NCBI RefSeq assembly: GCF_937919355.1
Contig: NZ_CALFSA010000148.1
Span: 1-24,243 of the forward strand
Direction of reading: 5' to 3'
Length of the DNA: 24,243 bases
DNA from: an uncultured Methanofollis sp.
Lineage (GTDB): Archaea; Halobacteriota; Methanomicrobia; Methanomicrobiales; Methanofollaceae
Positions 14,775-21,841 of the stretch are shown here, piece by piece (the stretch's first letter is position 1; each line of letters opens with the position of its first letter). The position numbers and the translations under genes were made by a program. The notes beneath the pieces are model-generated. The model worked only from the letters and a program-made list of their open reading frames with translations. It searched no databases and had not been told where the DNA came from.

Positions 14775-15457
14775 CAGACTTCCTCAACGACATCCGCCTG
14801 ATCGTCTGGAACGAGAAAGAGAGCGGCAAACTCTCCGATATACCGGCCGACCTCTTCAGGAACGGAAAGGAGAACCTCGGAGAGATCCGTGCGCACATCA
14901 GGGGATGTCCAAATCCGCTCGCCGAGGAGGCGGCCGAACTCCTCGACCAGTACCACAGTACGAGCGAGACGCTCAACACGATCATCAAACTCCGTCTCAA
15001 GAAGATCCTCAAACTCGCCGAGGCCCAGATCGAGGAGAGGTACTACGACAAGGAGGAGATGAAGTTGATGCTCCCCCCTGAAAAGGCGATGTTCGAAGCA
15101 GTCTGCCGGGAGATCGGTGTCTGCCGCGACACCCTGACGGGAGAATGCAGCGGAGGCGAAGAGGGTGGAGATACGATCGATGTGGCACCCCCGGCAGGAA
15201 GCGACACGCCTTTCGAGTTTGGGGACGAAGCCTTCTTCGAGGAAGAGGCCGCACCTCCACCAGAGGCCGTCGAAGAGAAGAAACCTGCAGGGGATATCGC
15301 CCTCGTGCTCATGGAACAGGAGATGCCTGCTGCCTTCATGGGGCTCGATGGTCGGACGTACGCCCTGAGGGACGGGGACATCGTCACCCTCCCGAAGGGG
15401 AACGCGGACGTCCTCTGCGAGCGCAACATAGCCTTAAATATAAGGCTTATCAAATAA
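14771..15457 (+). CDS. gins51: GINS complex subunit, Gins51 type
   Basis: Archaeal Gins51 joins MCM and Cdc45/GAN in the replicative helicase complex. The 228-residue protein has an N-terminal helical A domain (about 1-115, MTDFLNDIRLIVWNEK to VCREIG), an acidic, low-complexity linker rich in Glu and Pro (about 125-178), and a C-terminal B domain (VLMEQEMPAAFMGLDGRTY, then DIVTLPKGNADVLCE). This A-linker-B order is that of the Gins51/Sld5-Psf1 type, and its place directly after priS is a known euryarchaeal arrangement. ATG lies in the ATGA overlap with priS. The last codons contain a 7-bp inverted repeat. Confidence 0.88.
   Translation: MTDFLNDIRLIVWNEKESGKLSDIPADLFRNGKENLGEIRAHIRGCPNPLAEEAAELLDQYHSTSETLNTIIKLRLKKILKLAEAQIEERYYDKEEMKLMLPPEKAMFEAVCREIGVCRDTLTGECSGGEEGGDTIDVAPPAGSDTPFEFGDEAFFEEEAAPPPEAVEEKKPAGDIALVLMEQEMPAAFMGLDGRTYALRDGDIVTLPKGNADVLCERNIALNIRLIK
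15430..15447 (+). repeat. Inverted repeat at the end of gins51
   Basis: AGCCTTA-AATA-TAAGGCT is a perfect 7-bp stem with a 4-base loop, overlapping the last codons of gins51. It could be a 3' structure, or its TTAAATATAAGG core could serve as a TATA box for the ribosomal operon starting at 15611. Confidence 0.5.
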
Positions 15458-15610
15458 TACAGGTATTCGAGAGAATAGGTACGGGATGCAGCCGCGGGAA
15501 AAATCTATCGGATCTTTGTTGGTTCGAGATTTCCTGCATGGGAAGGCGTGTCCCGGCACTGTCGAAATGGCCCGTAACCGGGCTGCACAAGATCACGAGG
15601 GGCTTATATC
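15458..15610 (+). other. Noncoding gap before the ribosomal operon, with two possible hairpins
   Basis: No gene is seen. The gap can fold a larger hairpin (ATGCA at 15486-15490 area pairing with TGCAT at 15535-15539, with an inner GGAAAAATCT/AGATTTCC stem) and a small one (GCCCG-TAAC-CGGGC, 15570-15583). It may be a long leader of the L44e transcript. GAGGGG (15598-15603) is the ribosome-binding site of L44e. Confidence 0.35.
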
Positions 15611-15889
15611 ATGAAGATGCCAGAAAAGTTCAAGACCTACTGTCCGTTCTGCAGATCGCACGAGGTACACGAGGTTGAGAAGGTAAAGAAGGGCCGCACC
15701 AGCGGTCTGCACTGGATCGACCGGCAGAAGGCGCGCAGAGGCAAAGTGGGCAACATGGGCAAGTTCTCCAAGGTGCCCGGCGGCGACAAGCCGACCAAGA
15801 AGGTCAACATCAGATACCGCTGCACGAAGTGCGGAAAGGCGCACCTCCGTGCAGGCTGGAGATCAGGTAAATTTGAGATTGCGGAGTGA
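15611..15889 (+). CDS. rpl44e: Large ribosomal subunit protein L44e
   Basis: This is an archaeal/eukaryotic ribosomal protein of the 50S subunit. It has the zinc-ribbon cysteines C11-x2-C14 and C71-x2-C74, the FKTYCPFC opening and a basic GKVGNMGKFSKVPGGDKPTKK centre. At 92 residues it is the standard length. The start MKMPEKF at 15611 is supported by GAGGGG upstream and by the family's usual N-terminus. It is the first gene of a five-gene cluster with S27e, aIF2-alpha, Nop10 and PAC2; the S27e ATG lies 5 bases after its stop. Confidence 0.97.
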   Translation: MKMPEKFKTYCPFCRSHEVHEVEKVKKGRTSGLHWIDRQKARRGKVGNMGKFSKVPGGDKPTKKVNIRYRCTKCGKAHLRAGWRSGKFEIAE

Positions 15890-15894
15890 GAGAT

Positions 15895-16083
15895 ATGGTA
15901 CGTCAGCACCGTGAAAACAGGAGCAAATTCCTCAGGGTTAAGTGCCCGGACTGCGAGAACGAACAGGTGATCTTCGAGAAGGCCAGCACAGTCGTGGACT
16001 GCGCGGTCTGCGGGCATGTGCTCGCTGAGCCGACCGGTGGGAAGGCAAAGATCAACGCAGAGATCAAGGCCGAACTCCAGTGA
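15895..16083 (+). CDS. rps27e: Small ribosomal subunit protein S27e
   Basis: This 62-residue zinc-ribbon ribosomal protein of the 30S subunit has ligands C17-x2-C20 and C36-x2-C39 and the family segment CGHVLAEPTGGKAKI. I start it at the ATG at 15895, with GGAGTGA (15883-15889) 5 bases upstream. A GTG at 15886 would add three residues and overlap the L44e stop, which is less likely. It is followed 9 bases later by aIF2-alpha. Confidence 0.97.
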   Translation: MVRQHRENRSKFLRVKCPDCENEQVIFEKASTVVDCAVCGHVLAEPTGGKAKINAEIKAELQ

Positions 16084-16092
16084 GACCGTCTG

Positions 16093-16881
16093 ATGCACGA
16101 ACTGAATGAATGGCCGGAAGAGGGCGAACTCGTCGTTTGTACGGTAGAGGACGTCAAGGACTTCGTGGCATTTGTGCGTCTGGACGAATACGAGAACAAG
16201 AAAGGGCTCATCCACATCTCCGAGATTGCCACCGGCTGGATCAAGCACATCCGCGACTATGTCAGGGAAGGCCAGAAGATCGTCTGCAAGGTGCTCAATG
16301 TCGATTCTGACCGCGGGCATATCGATCTCTCCCTCAAGGACGTGAACGATCACCAGCGGCGGGAGAAGATCCAGGAGTGGAAGAACGAGCAGAAGGCCGA
16401 GAAGTGGATCGGTTTTGTCACCGCGGATACCGGCGCCGACCTCCATATGATCAGGGAGACCTTCTATGCAACCTACGGGTTGCTCTACCCTGCCTTTGAG
16501 GATATCGTGACGAACGGAGACGCAGCCGTCAGGAAGTACTCGTTCCCGAAGAACGTCACCGATGCCCTGATCACTGTCGCCAACGAGAACGTGAAGATCC
16601 CGAAGGTAACGGTCACCGGCACCCTTGTTCTCACCTCGACGAAGCCTGATGGTGTGAACATCATCAGGCGGGCACTCAGGAGTGCACAGCCGAAGATCGA
16701 CGACGTCGAGATTGAACTCACCTATTTCGGTGCTCCGAATTACCGGGTCAAGGTCACCGCACCGGACTATAAGCGGGCCGAGAAGGCTATCGAGAAGGCC
16801 TCGAAGGCTGCAATCGGCGTCATGGAGCGGGCGGGCGACACCGGGAAGTTCGTCAGAAAACAAAAGGCAAAGAGTGCATGA
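16093..16881 (+). CDS. eif2a: Translation initiation factor aIF2 alpha subunit
   Basis: The alpha subunit of the aIF2 heterotrimer helps deliver initiator Met-tRNA to the small ribosomal subunit. The 262-residue protein has an N-terminal S1/OB RNA-binding domain (about 10-85, with GLIHISEIATGWIKHIRDYVREGQ), a helical middle domain, and a C-terminal alpha/beta domain (KVTVTGTLVLTSTKPDGVN to YFGAPNYRVKV). Length and order match archaeal orthologues. Its stop overlaps the Nop10 ATG (ATGA), which indicates coupling. Confidence 0.97.
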   Translation: MHELNEWPEEGELVVCTVEDVKDFVAFVRLDEYENKKGLIHISEIATGWIKHIRDYVREGQKIVCKVLNVDSDRGHIDLSLKDVNDHQRREKIQEWKNEQKAEKWIGFVTADTGADLHMIRETFYATYGLLYPAFEDIVTNGDAAVRKYSFPKNVTDALITVANENVKIPKVTVTGTLVLTSTKPDGVNIIRRALRSAQPKIDDVEIELTYFGAPNYRVKVTAPDYKRAEKAIEKASKAAIGVMERAGDTGKFVRKQKAKSA

Positions 16882-17039
16882 GCGGGCGGATCAGGTATTG
16901 CGAGCACGACCGCCGCTATACCCTATTTTTCACCTGCCCGGTCTGCGGGTCGCCGACACGGTCGGCACACCCCGCACGGTATTCACCACAGGACCGGTAC
17001 GGCGAATACCGGAGGGAGGCAAAGCGATGGATGACATAA
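16878..17039 (+). CDS. nop10: H/ACA ribonucleoprotein subunit Nop10
   Basis: Nop10 binds Cbf5 in the H/ACA particle that makes pseudouridine in rRNA. The 53-residue protein starts MSGRIRYCEHDRRYTL and has zinc-type residues C8, H10, C20 and C23 (FTCPVCGSPT), followed by the family's HPARYSPQDRYGEYRR tail. It overlaps aIF2-alpha by four bases and PAC2 by 13. The order aIF2-alpha, Nop10, PAC2 is widely conserved in archaea, which supports the call despite the small size. Confidence 0.96.
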   Translation: MSGRIRYCEHDRRYTLFFTCPVCGSPTRSAHPARYSPQDRYGEYRREAKRWMT

Positions 17040-17773
17040 ATATCGATTTTTTGACGGAAGATGAGGTCAAGGCCGACGTGCTCATCGAAGGACTGCCGGG
17101 CATCGGTCAGGTCGGCAAACTTGTCGTCGAGCACATGATCCAGGAACTCGGGGCTGAGAAGATCGTCGACATCACGTCCATCTTCCTCCCGCCTCAGGTG
17201 CTCATCGAACCTGGCGGTGGGGTCCGCCTCCCGAACAATGAGATATACCTCTGGAAAAACGACGAAGGGCAATCGATCGCCTTCCTGATCGGTGACTTCC
17301 AGAGCACCTCAAACGAGGGGCACTACCTCCTCTGCGAGGCATACCTCGACATCGCCGAGGAACTCGGCGTGAAAAGGGTCTACACTCTCGGGGGCTACGG
17401 GGTCGGCCACCTCACCGAAGAACCAAGAGTCCTCGGAGCGGTCAATGACGAGAGTCTTGCCGCGGGGGTCGTCGTCGCCGGCGGTGTCATGACCGGGGAC
17501 GAACCCGGCGGGATCGTCGGGGCGTCAGGTCTGCTCCTCGGCCTCGCCGCCATGCGGGAGATCGAGGGGGTCTGCCTGATGGGCGAGACACCGGGGTATG
17601 TCGTCGACCCGAAGAGCGCCGGTGCAGTCCTTGCCGTCCTCTGCCGTCTCCTCGGGATCACGGTCGACGCCACGCGGCTTGCCGAGCATGCCGCGGAGGT
17701 CGAGAAGATCCTGGCAAAGTACGAGGAGATGGAGAAGGGGCGGGAAGAAGAGAACCTGACCTATATAGGATAA
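17027..17773 (+). CDS. PAC2 family protein (proteasome assembly chaperone-like)
   Basis: The family resembles eukaryotic PAC2, which helps assemble the 20S proteasome; the archaeal homologues are presumed chaperones, not proven. The 248-residue protein shows VLIEGLPGIGQVGKLVVEH near the start, the GGYGVGHL motif, GIVGASGLLLGLAA and GETPGYVVDPKSA, and ends with a charged helix (EVEKILAKYEEMEKGREEE). The start is the ATG at 17027, with GGAGGGAGG about 8 bases upstream, lying inside the end of nop10. A longer frame from 16682 simply runs through aIF2-alpha and nop10. The gene ends directly at an oligo-T terminator. Confidence 0.92.
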   Translation: MDDINIDFLTEDEVKADVLIEGLPGIGQVGKLVVEHMIQELGAEKIVDITSIFLPPQVLIEPGGGVRLPNNEIYLWKNDEGQSIAFLIGDFQSTSNEGHYLLCEAYLDIAEELGVKRVYTLGGYGVGHLTEEPRVLGAVNDESLAAGVVVAGGVMTGDEPGGIVGASGLLLGLAAMREIEGVCLMGETPGYVVDPKSAGAVLAVLCRLLGITVDATRLAEHAAEVEKILAKYEEMEKGREEENLTYIG

Positions 17774-17788
17774 TTTTTCTCTTTTTTT
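17774..17788 (+). terminator. Oligo-T terminator of the L44e-PAC2 operon
   Basis: TTTTTCTCTTTTTTT follows the PAC2 stop immediately. T-rich runs without a required hairpin are the usual archaeal termination signal. Confidence 0.75.
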
Positions 17789-17862
17789 CGGGGCGTTCAT
17801 TTCAGGCGGGTCAGGGCGTATCTCAGAGGTGCACGGACTCCATCCAACAGGTGCGTGGTAGT

Positions 17863-18489
17863 TCACAGAGATATAATCGAACTGCTTTCCACAAAGGCCC
17901 CGGTAAACATCAAACACAGTCCGGAGACTGCACACGCTATCTCCGATTTTTTTAAACGGATGTCCCTGATAGGAGTATTGACAACTTCTTTGCCATTTGT
18001 TTTGACAATAGCAATGCGGGCGGTGGCGCACATAACCAGTACCTGCCCCATCATCTCCCACAGTCCCGCACGATGCGCAAGATCGAAGATCCTCAGCAAC
18101 CGGCCGGACAGATCAGGTGCAATGCTTACCACGGTGAAAGACCAGGTGCCGAGGGTTATTGCATTGGTGGCAAATTGCAGTCCGAGGGCAAGATAACCAT
18201 ACGGAATAAACCCATTGTTTCTGTTGGAGAACGCAAACAGGTTCCCGATGACAATAAATACAACGGAGAGGAGGTTGAAGGAAAAAATCTGTACTGTCGA
18301 TGCGAATAGATTGGTTGACGTTTCAAAGTCCGTAAGAGAATTTTTGCCCATTAAAAACTCTTCAGGCAGCAGATAATAACTGAGAACTGTCAGCGTGAAA
18401 AAGAAGGTGAAGTAGAGGACGACCGCCAGTATAATGCGGACGGAAAGTCTTTCATCGACCAGATGCTGTTTGAGTTTTTCGTGGAACAT
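17863..18489 (-). CDS. Multi-pass membrane protein, possibly a divergent SpoIIM relative
   Basis: I do not firmly recognise this 208-residue protein. It has about five hydrophobic segments (IILAVVLYFTFFFTLTVL, FNLLSVVFIVIGNLFAF, YGYLALGLQFATNAITLG and two nearer the C-terminus). The order FNLLSV, NNGFIPYGYL, HRAGLWEMMGQVLVMCA and FTGAFVES mirrors the NNL, NG, HGxxELPA and IEAF landmarks of the SpoIIM-like protein at 7898-8464, so a distant relationship is plausible. I start it at the ATG at 18489, which has GGAGG 5 bases upstream; a longer frame to 18894 has a soluble, Arg-rich extension that is antisense to the next gene. Codon use is more AT-rich than its neighbours, which may reflect transfer. 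It converges with PAC2. Confidence 0.7.
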   Translation of the reverse strand: MFHEKLKQHLVDERLSVRIILAVVLYFTFFFTLTVLSYYLLPEEFLMGKNSLTDFETSTNLFASTVQIFSFNLLSVVFIVIGNLFAFSNRNNGFIPYGYLALGLQFATNAITLGTWSFTVVSIAPDLSGRLLRIFDLAHRAGLWEMMGQVLVMCATARIAIVKTNGKEVVNTPIRDIRLKKSEIACAVSGLCLMFTGAFVESSSIISL

Positions 18490-18508
18490 ATTTCCTCCAT
18501 CCATCCAG

Positions 18509-18543
18509 ATTATTTTTGCAAAATAATTGTAGAGGATATACCT
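18509..18543 (-). promoter_or_regulatory. TATA box and palindromic operator candidate of the membrane protein gene
   Basis: ATTATTTT-TGC-AAAATAAT (18509-18527) is a perfect 8-bp inverted repeat centred about 29 bases before the ATG at 18489. A TATA-like GGTATATCC on the minus strand (about 18542-18534) lies just upstream. Transcription would start within or next to the palindrome, which is where an archaeal repressor would act. Confidence 0.5.
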
Positions 18544-18698
18544 GTCATTATAAAAATGATTTGAAAAGATACTCCATCGTACTCCCTTCTTTTCAGATAC
18601 GTCCCTCCCTGACCAGACGCCCGGAACACCTGCCCTCTCTCCACCGCACCTCCGGCATAGACTAATCCAGATAGACGTCAGAATGATCTGCCGGAACA

Positions 18699-19814
18699 AT
18701 GTCAGTCTACGCCGATTTCCACATTCATTCACCCTATTCCATGGCGACCTCCCCCTCCATGACGCCGGAGAGTCTCCTTGCCGGTGCGGCCACGAAGGGG
18801 ATCGGCGTCCTCGGGAGCGGGGACGCCCTCCACCCTGCATGGCGGAAGGCATGGGAAGAGCACGAGAACAACACCGGCATCGCCGTCCTCCCAACAGCAG
18901 AGGTGGAGGGGAAGGGGAGAGTCCACCACCTCATCCTGATGGAGGACTTCTCCGCCTTCGAGGACCTGGCCGCTGTCTTCGCCCCCCACAGCAAGGACAT
19001 CGCCACAGGGGGGCGGCCGCACGTGCACCTCACCGGCGAGGCGATCGCCGCCGCCGTCCACGACCTCGGCGGTCTTGTCGGTCCGGCCCATGCCTTCACT
19101 CCCTGGACCTCCCTCTATGCGGCGCACGACTCGGTGGCGTCGTGCTACGGCGGGGAGAGGATCGACTTCCTGGAACTCGGCCTCTCCGCCGACACCTCGT
19201 ACGGCGCCGGGATACGGGAACTCGACGGCGTCCCCTTCCTCTCGAACTCGGACGCCCACTCCACCCACCCCACAAAACTCGGCCGGGAGTTCAACGGCCT
19301 CGACCTCAGCCGCGTGACGCCGGAGGCCTCCTTCGACGCCGTGCGCCGGGGGAAGATCACCCTCAATGCCGGATTTTTCCCTGAGGAGGGAAAGTACAAC
19401 AGGACCGCCTGCACCCGGTGCTATATTCCGTACTCCCTGGAGGAGGCCGTGCATCTCGGCTGGACATGCCCCGAGGACGGCGGCCAGATCAAGAAGGGAG
19501 TCTCCGACCGGGCGCGGGAACTGGGCGGCGGCGCACCCTCTGAGAGGCCGCCCTATTACCATATCATCCCCCTCGGCGAGATCATCAGGGTCGTCCTCGG
19601 CGTCTCCTCGGCAATGACCAAGAAGGTGGAAGCGAGATATTACCACCTGGTTGAGACCTTCGGGACGGAGATCGCCGTCCTCGCCGACGTGCCGGTCGCC
19701 GAGATCAGGGAGGCAGACCCGGTCGTAGGGGCGGCTGTCGAGGCCTTCAGGGAGGGGCGGGTGCGCCTCGTTCCCGGAGGTGGCGGGAAGTACGGCACTT
19801 TCACCCTCCCCTGA
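18699..19814 (+). CDS. Endonuclease Q-type PHP nuclease
   Basis: EndoQ cuts DNA 5' of deaminated bases (uracil, hypoxanthine, xanthine) and abasic sites. The 371-residue protein opens with the PHP metal motif ADFHIHSPYS, followed by GSGDALHP, a histidine-rich HVHLTGEAI, VGPAHAFTPW, and SNSDAHSTHPTKLGREFN, and then a zinc-ribbon-like segment (C238-x2-C241, C257) leading into GGQIKKGVSDRARELGGG and a C-terminal domain. This architecture is that of the EndoQ family. The last ribbon position, where I expect a cysteine, is D260. No strong ribosome-binding site precedes the ATG at 18699. Its presence matters because the EndoV homologue in this window has lost canonical active-site residues. Confidence 0.9.
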   Translation: MSVYADFHIHSPYSMATSPSMTPESLLAGAATKGIGVLGSGDALHPAWRKAWEEHENNTGIAVLPTAEVEGKGRVHHLILMEDFSAFEDLAAVFAPHSKDIATGGRPHVHLTGEAIAAAVHDLGGLVGPAHAFTPWTSLYAAHDSVASCYGGERIDFLELGLSADTSYGAGIRELDGVPFLSNSDAHSTHPTKLGREFNGLDLSRVTPEASFDAVRRGKITLNAGFFPEEGKYNRTACTRCYIPYSLEEAVHLGWTCPEDGGQIKKGVSDRARELGGGAPSERPPYYHIIPLGEIIRVVLGVSSAMTKKVEARYYHLVETFGTEIAVLADVPVAEIREADPVVGAAVEAFREGRVRLVPGGGGKYGTFTLP

Positions 19815-19820
19815 TGCGCC

Positions 19821-19879
19821 GTCCCTGCCAGGGACTCTCTCGCGGGCAACCGGAGAGAGACATTTTCCATCCTATTTTT
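19821..19879 (+). terminator. Double hairpin plus T-runs after the EndoQ gene (terminator or leader)
   Basis: GTCCC-TGCCA-GGGAC (19821-19835) is followed by a 10-bp stem, CTCTCTC-G-CGG paired with CCG-GAGAGAG (19835-19859), with one bulged G and a GCAA tetraloop. T-runs follow at 19863-19866 and 19875-19879. The layout resembles a terminator of the EndoQ transcript; a regulatory leader for cbiMNQO cannot be excluded. Confidence 0.5.
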
Positions 19880-19979
19880 CTGCCGGAAATGCCCCGGGCT
19901 CCTCTGGTCAGGGCTCGATAGTGAGGCACAGCCCACACCGAGAAAAAAGACAGGGCTAAATACGGTCGGCGCGTACCAA

Positions 19980-20018
19980 ATTACTATTACATTAATACAA
20001 ATAAAATTGATATGGTGA
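19980..20018 (+). promoter_or_regulatory. Putative cbiM promoter region and ribosome-binding site
   Basis: An AT-rich stretch (19980-20010) contains the small inverted repeat TATTA-CAT-TAATA (19985-19997) and an AAATAAAATT segment that could hold a TATA box. GGTGA (20014-20018) lies 6 bases before the cbiM ATG. The inverted repeat is a candidate binding site for a metal-responsive regulator, which is inference. Confidence 0.4.
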
Positions 20019-20024
20019 CATGAC

Positions 20025-20720
20025 ATGCACATCATGGAAGGATTCCTCCCGCCGGCCTGGTGCCTCTTCTGGTTCCTGGTCTCGGCACCGTTCATCGTCT
20101 ACGGCATGTACCAGTTGCGGATACTGATGCGGGAGAAGAGAGAGGCCCTCCCCCTCCTTGCCGTCGCAGGGGCGTTCGTCTTCGTCCTCTCCTCCCTCAA
20201 ACTCCCGTCAGTGAGCGGGAGTTGCTCCCACCCGACAGGCACAGGCCTCGGGGCGATCCTCTTCGGCCCCTGCATCACCTCCATCCTCGGCCTGATCGTC
20301 CTCCTGTACCAGGCGATCTTCCTCGCGCACGGCGGCCTCTCCACCCTCGGCGCCAACGTCTTCTCCATGGGGATCGCAGGGCCCGTCCTTGCCTGGGCGA
20401 TCTATAAAGGAGGGCAGAAGGCAGGGCTCAACACCTACCTGACGGTCTTTTTCGCCGCCACCCTCGCCGACCTCTTCACCTATGTGGTGACCTCGGTCCA
20501 GCTCGCCCTCGCCTTCCCGGCCGAAGTCGGCGGCATCGCAACATCTTTCGCCGCCTTTGCCGCCGTCTTCGCGGTCACGCAACTGCCCCTCTCCATCATC
20601 GAGGGTGCGGTCATCGCTCTCACCTTCAAATACATCATCGACGTCCGCGCCGAGATCCTGGTGAAACTCGGCGTGCTCACCGATGCGGCGGTCGGCCGCC
20701 TCAGGGGGGTGGGGGCATGA
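20025..20720 (+). CDS. cbiM: Cobalt ECF transporter substrate-binding subunit CbiM
   Basis: CbiM is the membrane S component that captures Co(II). Its N-terminus MHIMEGFLP is characteristic: the amino group and His2 coordinate the metal, so the start at 20025 is fixed by function as well as by GGTGA upstream. Other family segments are SVSGSCSHPTGTGLGAILFGP with a further conserved His, and GANVFSMGIAGP. At 231 residues, with about six or seven membrane helices, it is a normal size. The last codons overlap cbiN (ATGA). Cobalt rather than nickel is inferred from the presence of a separate CbiN. Confidence 0.95.
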   Translation: MHIMEGFLPPAWCLFWFLVSAPFIVYGMYQLRILMREKREALPLLAVAGAFVFVLSSLKLPSVSGSCSHPTGTGLGAILFGPCITSILGLIVLLYQAIFLAHGGLSTLGANVFSMGIAGPVLAWAIYKGGQKAGLNTYLTVFFAATLADLFTYVVTSVQLALAFPAEVGGIATSFAAFAAVFAVTQLPLSIIEGAVIALTFKYIIDVRAEILVKLGVLTDAAVGRLRGVGA

Positions 20721-21007
20721 AGTACGCCATGGAGACCGCCGTCCTCGCGATCGTCCTCCTCTTCGCCGCCTCCATCCTCGTCGTCCTCTCCACCGGCGAA
20801 CACGAATGGGCCGGGGCCGACGACCAGGCCGAGGACGTCATCAAGGAGATGACAGGTTCGGAGTACGAACCCTGGACGACCCCCGTCTACGAACCGCCGA
20901 GCGGCGAGATAGAGTCACTCTTCTTCTCGCTTCAGGCAGCGATCGGGGCCCTCGTCATCGGGTTTTTCTTCGGGTATTATTACCGCGGACGACAGACCAA
21001 TACCTGA
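20717..21007 (+). CDS. cbiN: Cobalt transport accessory protein CbiN
   Basis: CbiN helps CbiM load cobalt. This 96-residue protein has the expected two membrane helices (AVLAIVLLFAASILVVL and LQAAIGALVIGFFFGYYY) flanking an extracytoplasmic loop with GADDQAEDVIKEM and the EPWTTPVYEPPSGEIESL segment. It overlaps cbiM by four bases and precedes cbiQ by about 40, in the standard cbiMNQO order. Confidence 0.93.
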   Translation: MKYAMETAVLAIVLLFAASILVVLSTGEHEWAGADDQAEDVIKEMTGSEYEPWTTPVYEPPSGEIESLFFSLQAAIGALVIGFFFGYYYRGRQTNT

Positions 21008-21050
21008 AAAACCCGATTTTTCCGGGCGCTGGTGAAGGGTGGAGAAAACA

Positions 21051-21833
21051 ATGGAGAACATACTGGATGACTATGCCCAGCAGAACGCGTTGCGGGAGAC
21101 CGGTACGTGGGCAAAACTCCTCCTCGGCGGCGGGGCGATCGCCGCCGCCCTCGTCTCCGCGGGACCCCTCGCCCCGGCCTTCATCGCCGCGTCCATGGCG
21201 GCGATCACCGTCGGGATCGCACGCATCCCGGCACGCTTCTACGCCACGCTCCTCACCATACCCCTCTCCTTCGCCGTCCTCTCTGCGGGCGTGATCCTCT
21301 TCCTCTCCGGCGGCGGGGAGACAGTCTGGAGCATGCCGTTCGGCGGGATCACCCTCGCCTTCACGACAGGAAGCGTCAACCAGGCCGCCCTCGTCCTCTC
21401 CCGGACCTTCGCCGGGATGTGCGCCCTCTTCTTCATCGCCCTCACCACGCCCATGGTCGAGATCTTCACGGTGCTGCGCTCCCTCAGGTTGCCGCCCGAG
21501 TTCGTGGACCTCGCCATGCTTATCTACCACTTCATCTTCGTCCTCATCGGCGAGGCGTTGGCCACACGGAATGCGCAGGAGATCAGGCAGGGTTATGCCG
21601 GGTTCGGCAACGCCGTCCGGTCCTTCTCGATGCTTGCCGGGACGCTCTTTGTGCGGGCATGGGAAAAGGGCGAAGAACTCATCCTGGCCATGGACGCCCG
21701 GTGCTATGACGGCATATTCCCGACCTTCGGCGGAGAGAGAGGTATCTCCCGCAGGGAAGGCGTCGCCGTCGTCGCTTACCTCTCCGTATGCAGTGCGCTC
21801 GCCCTCCTCTCCGGCGGGATACAGATATTCTGA
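21051..21833 (+). CDS. cbiQ: Energy-coupling transmembrane subunit CbiQ
   Basis: CbiQ is the T component linking CbiM to the ATPase. The protein of about 260 residues has several membrane helices and the coupling-helix signature AMDARCYDG near the C-terminus (usual form ARGYxG, here with Cys for Gly). FTVLRSLRLPPEFVDLAMLIYHFIF is also typical. I prefer the ATG at 21051, preceded by GGGTGGA 8 bases away, to a GTG at 21039 that is part of that sequence. It lies 8 bases before cbiO. Confidence 0.94.
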   Translation: MENILDDYAQQNALRETGTWAKLLLGGGAIAAALVSAGPLAPAFIAASMAAITVGIARIPARFYATLLTIPLSFAVLSAGVILFLSGGGETVWSMPFGGITLAFTTGSVNQAALVLSRTFAGMCALFFIALTTPMVEIFTVLRSLRLPPEFVDLAMLIYHFIFVLIGEALATRNAQEIRQGYAGFGNAVRSFSMLAGTLFVRAWEKGEELILAMDARCYDGIFPTFGGERGISRREGVAVVAYLSVCSALALLSGGIQIF

Positions 21834-21841
21834 GAACGACC

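Noticed and set aside
15515..15540. tRNA-like TTCGAGA segment before L44e
   Set aside because: No matching acceptor, D or anticodon arms could be folded around it.
15637..16863. Long minus-strand frame of 408 codons
   Set aside because: It runs antisense across L44e, S27e and aIF2-alpha, three certain genes.
16682..17026. N-terminal extension of PAC2
   Set aside because: It passes through aIF2-alpha and nop10 in another frame. The ATG at 17027 has a strong GGAGG upstream.
18490..18894. N-terminal extension of the minus-strand membrane protein
   Set aside because: It is Arg/Gly-rich, antisense to the EndoQ gene start, and crosses the promoter-like palindrome; the ATG at 18489 has a GGAGG site.
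19860..20024. Cobalamin riboswitch upstream of cbiM
   Set aside because: I see no B12-box-like core, and such riboswitches are not expected in these archaea.
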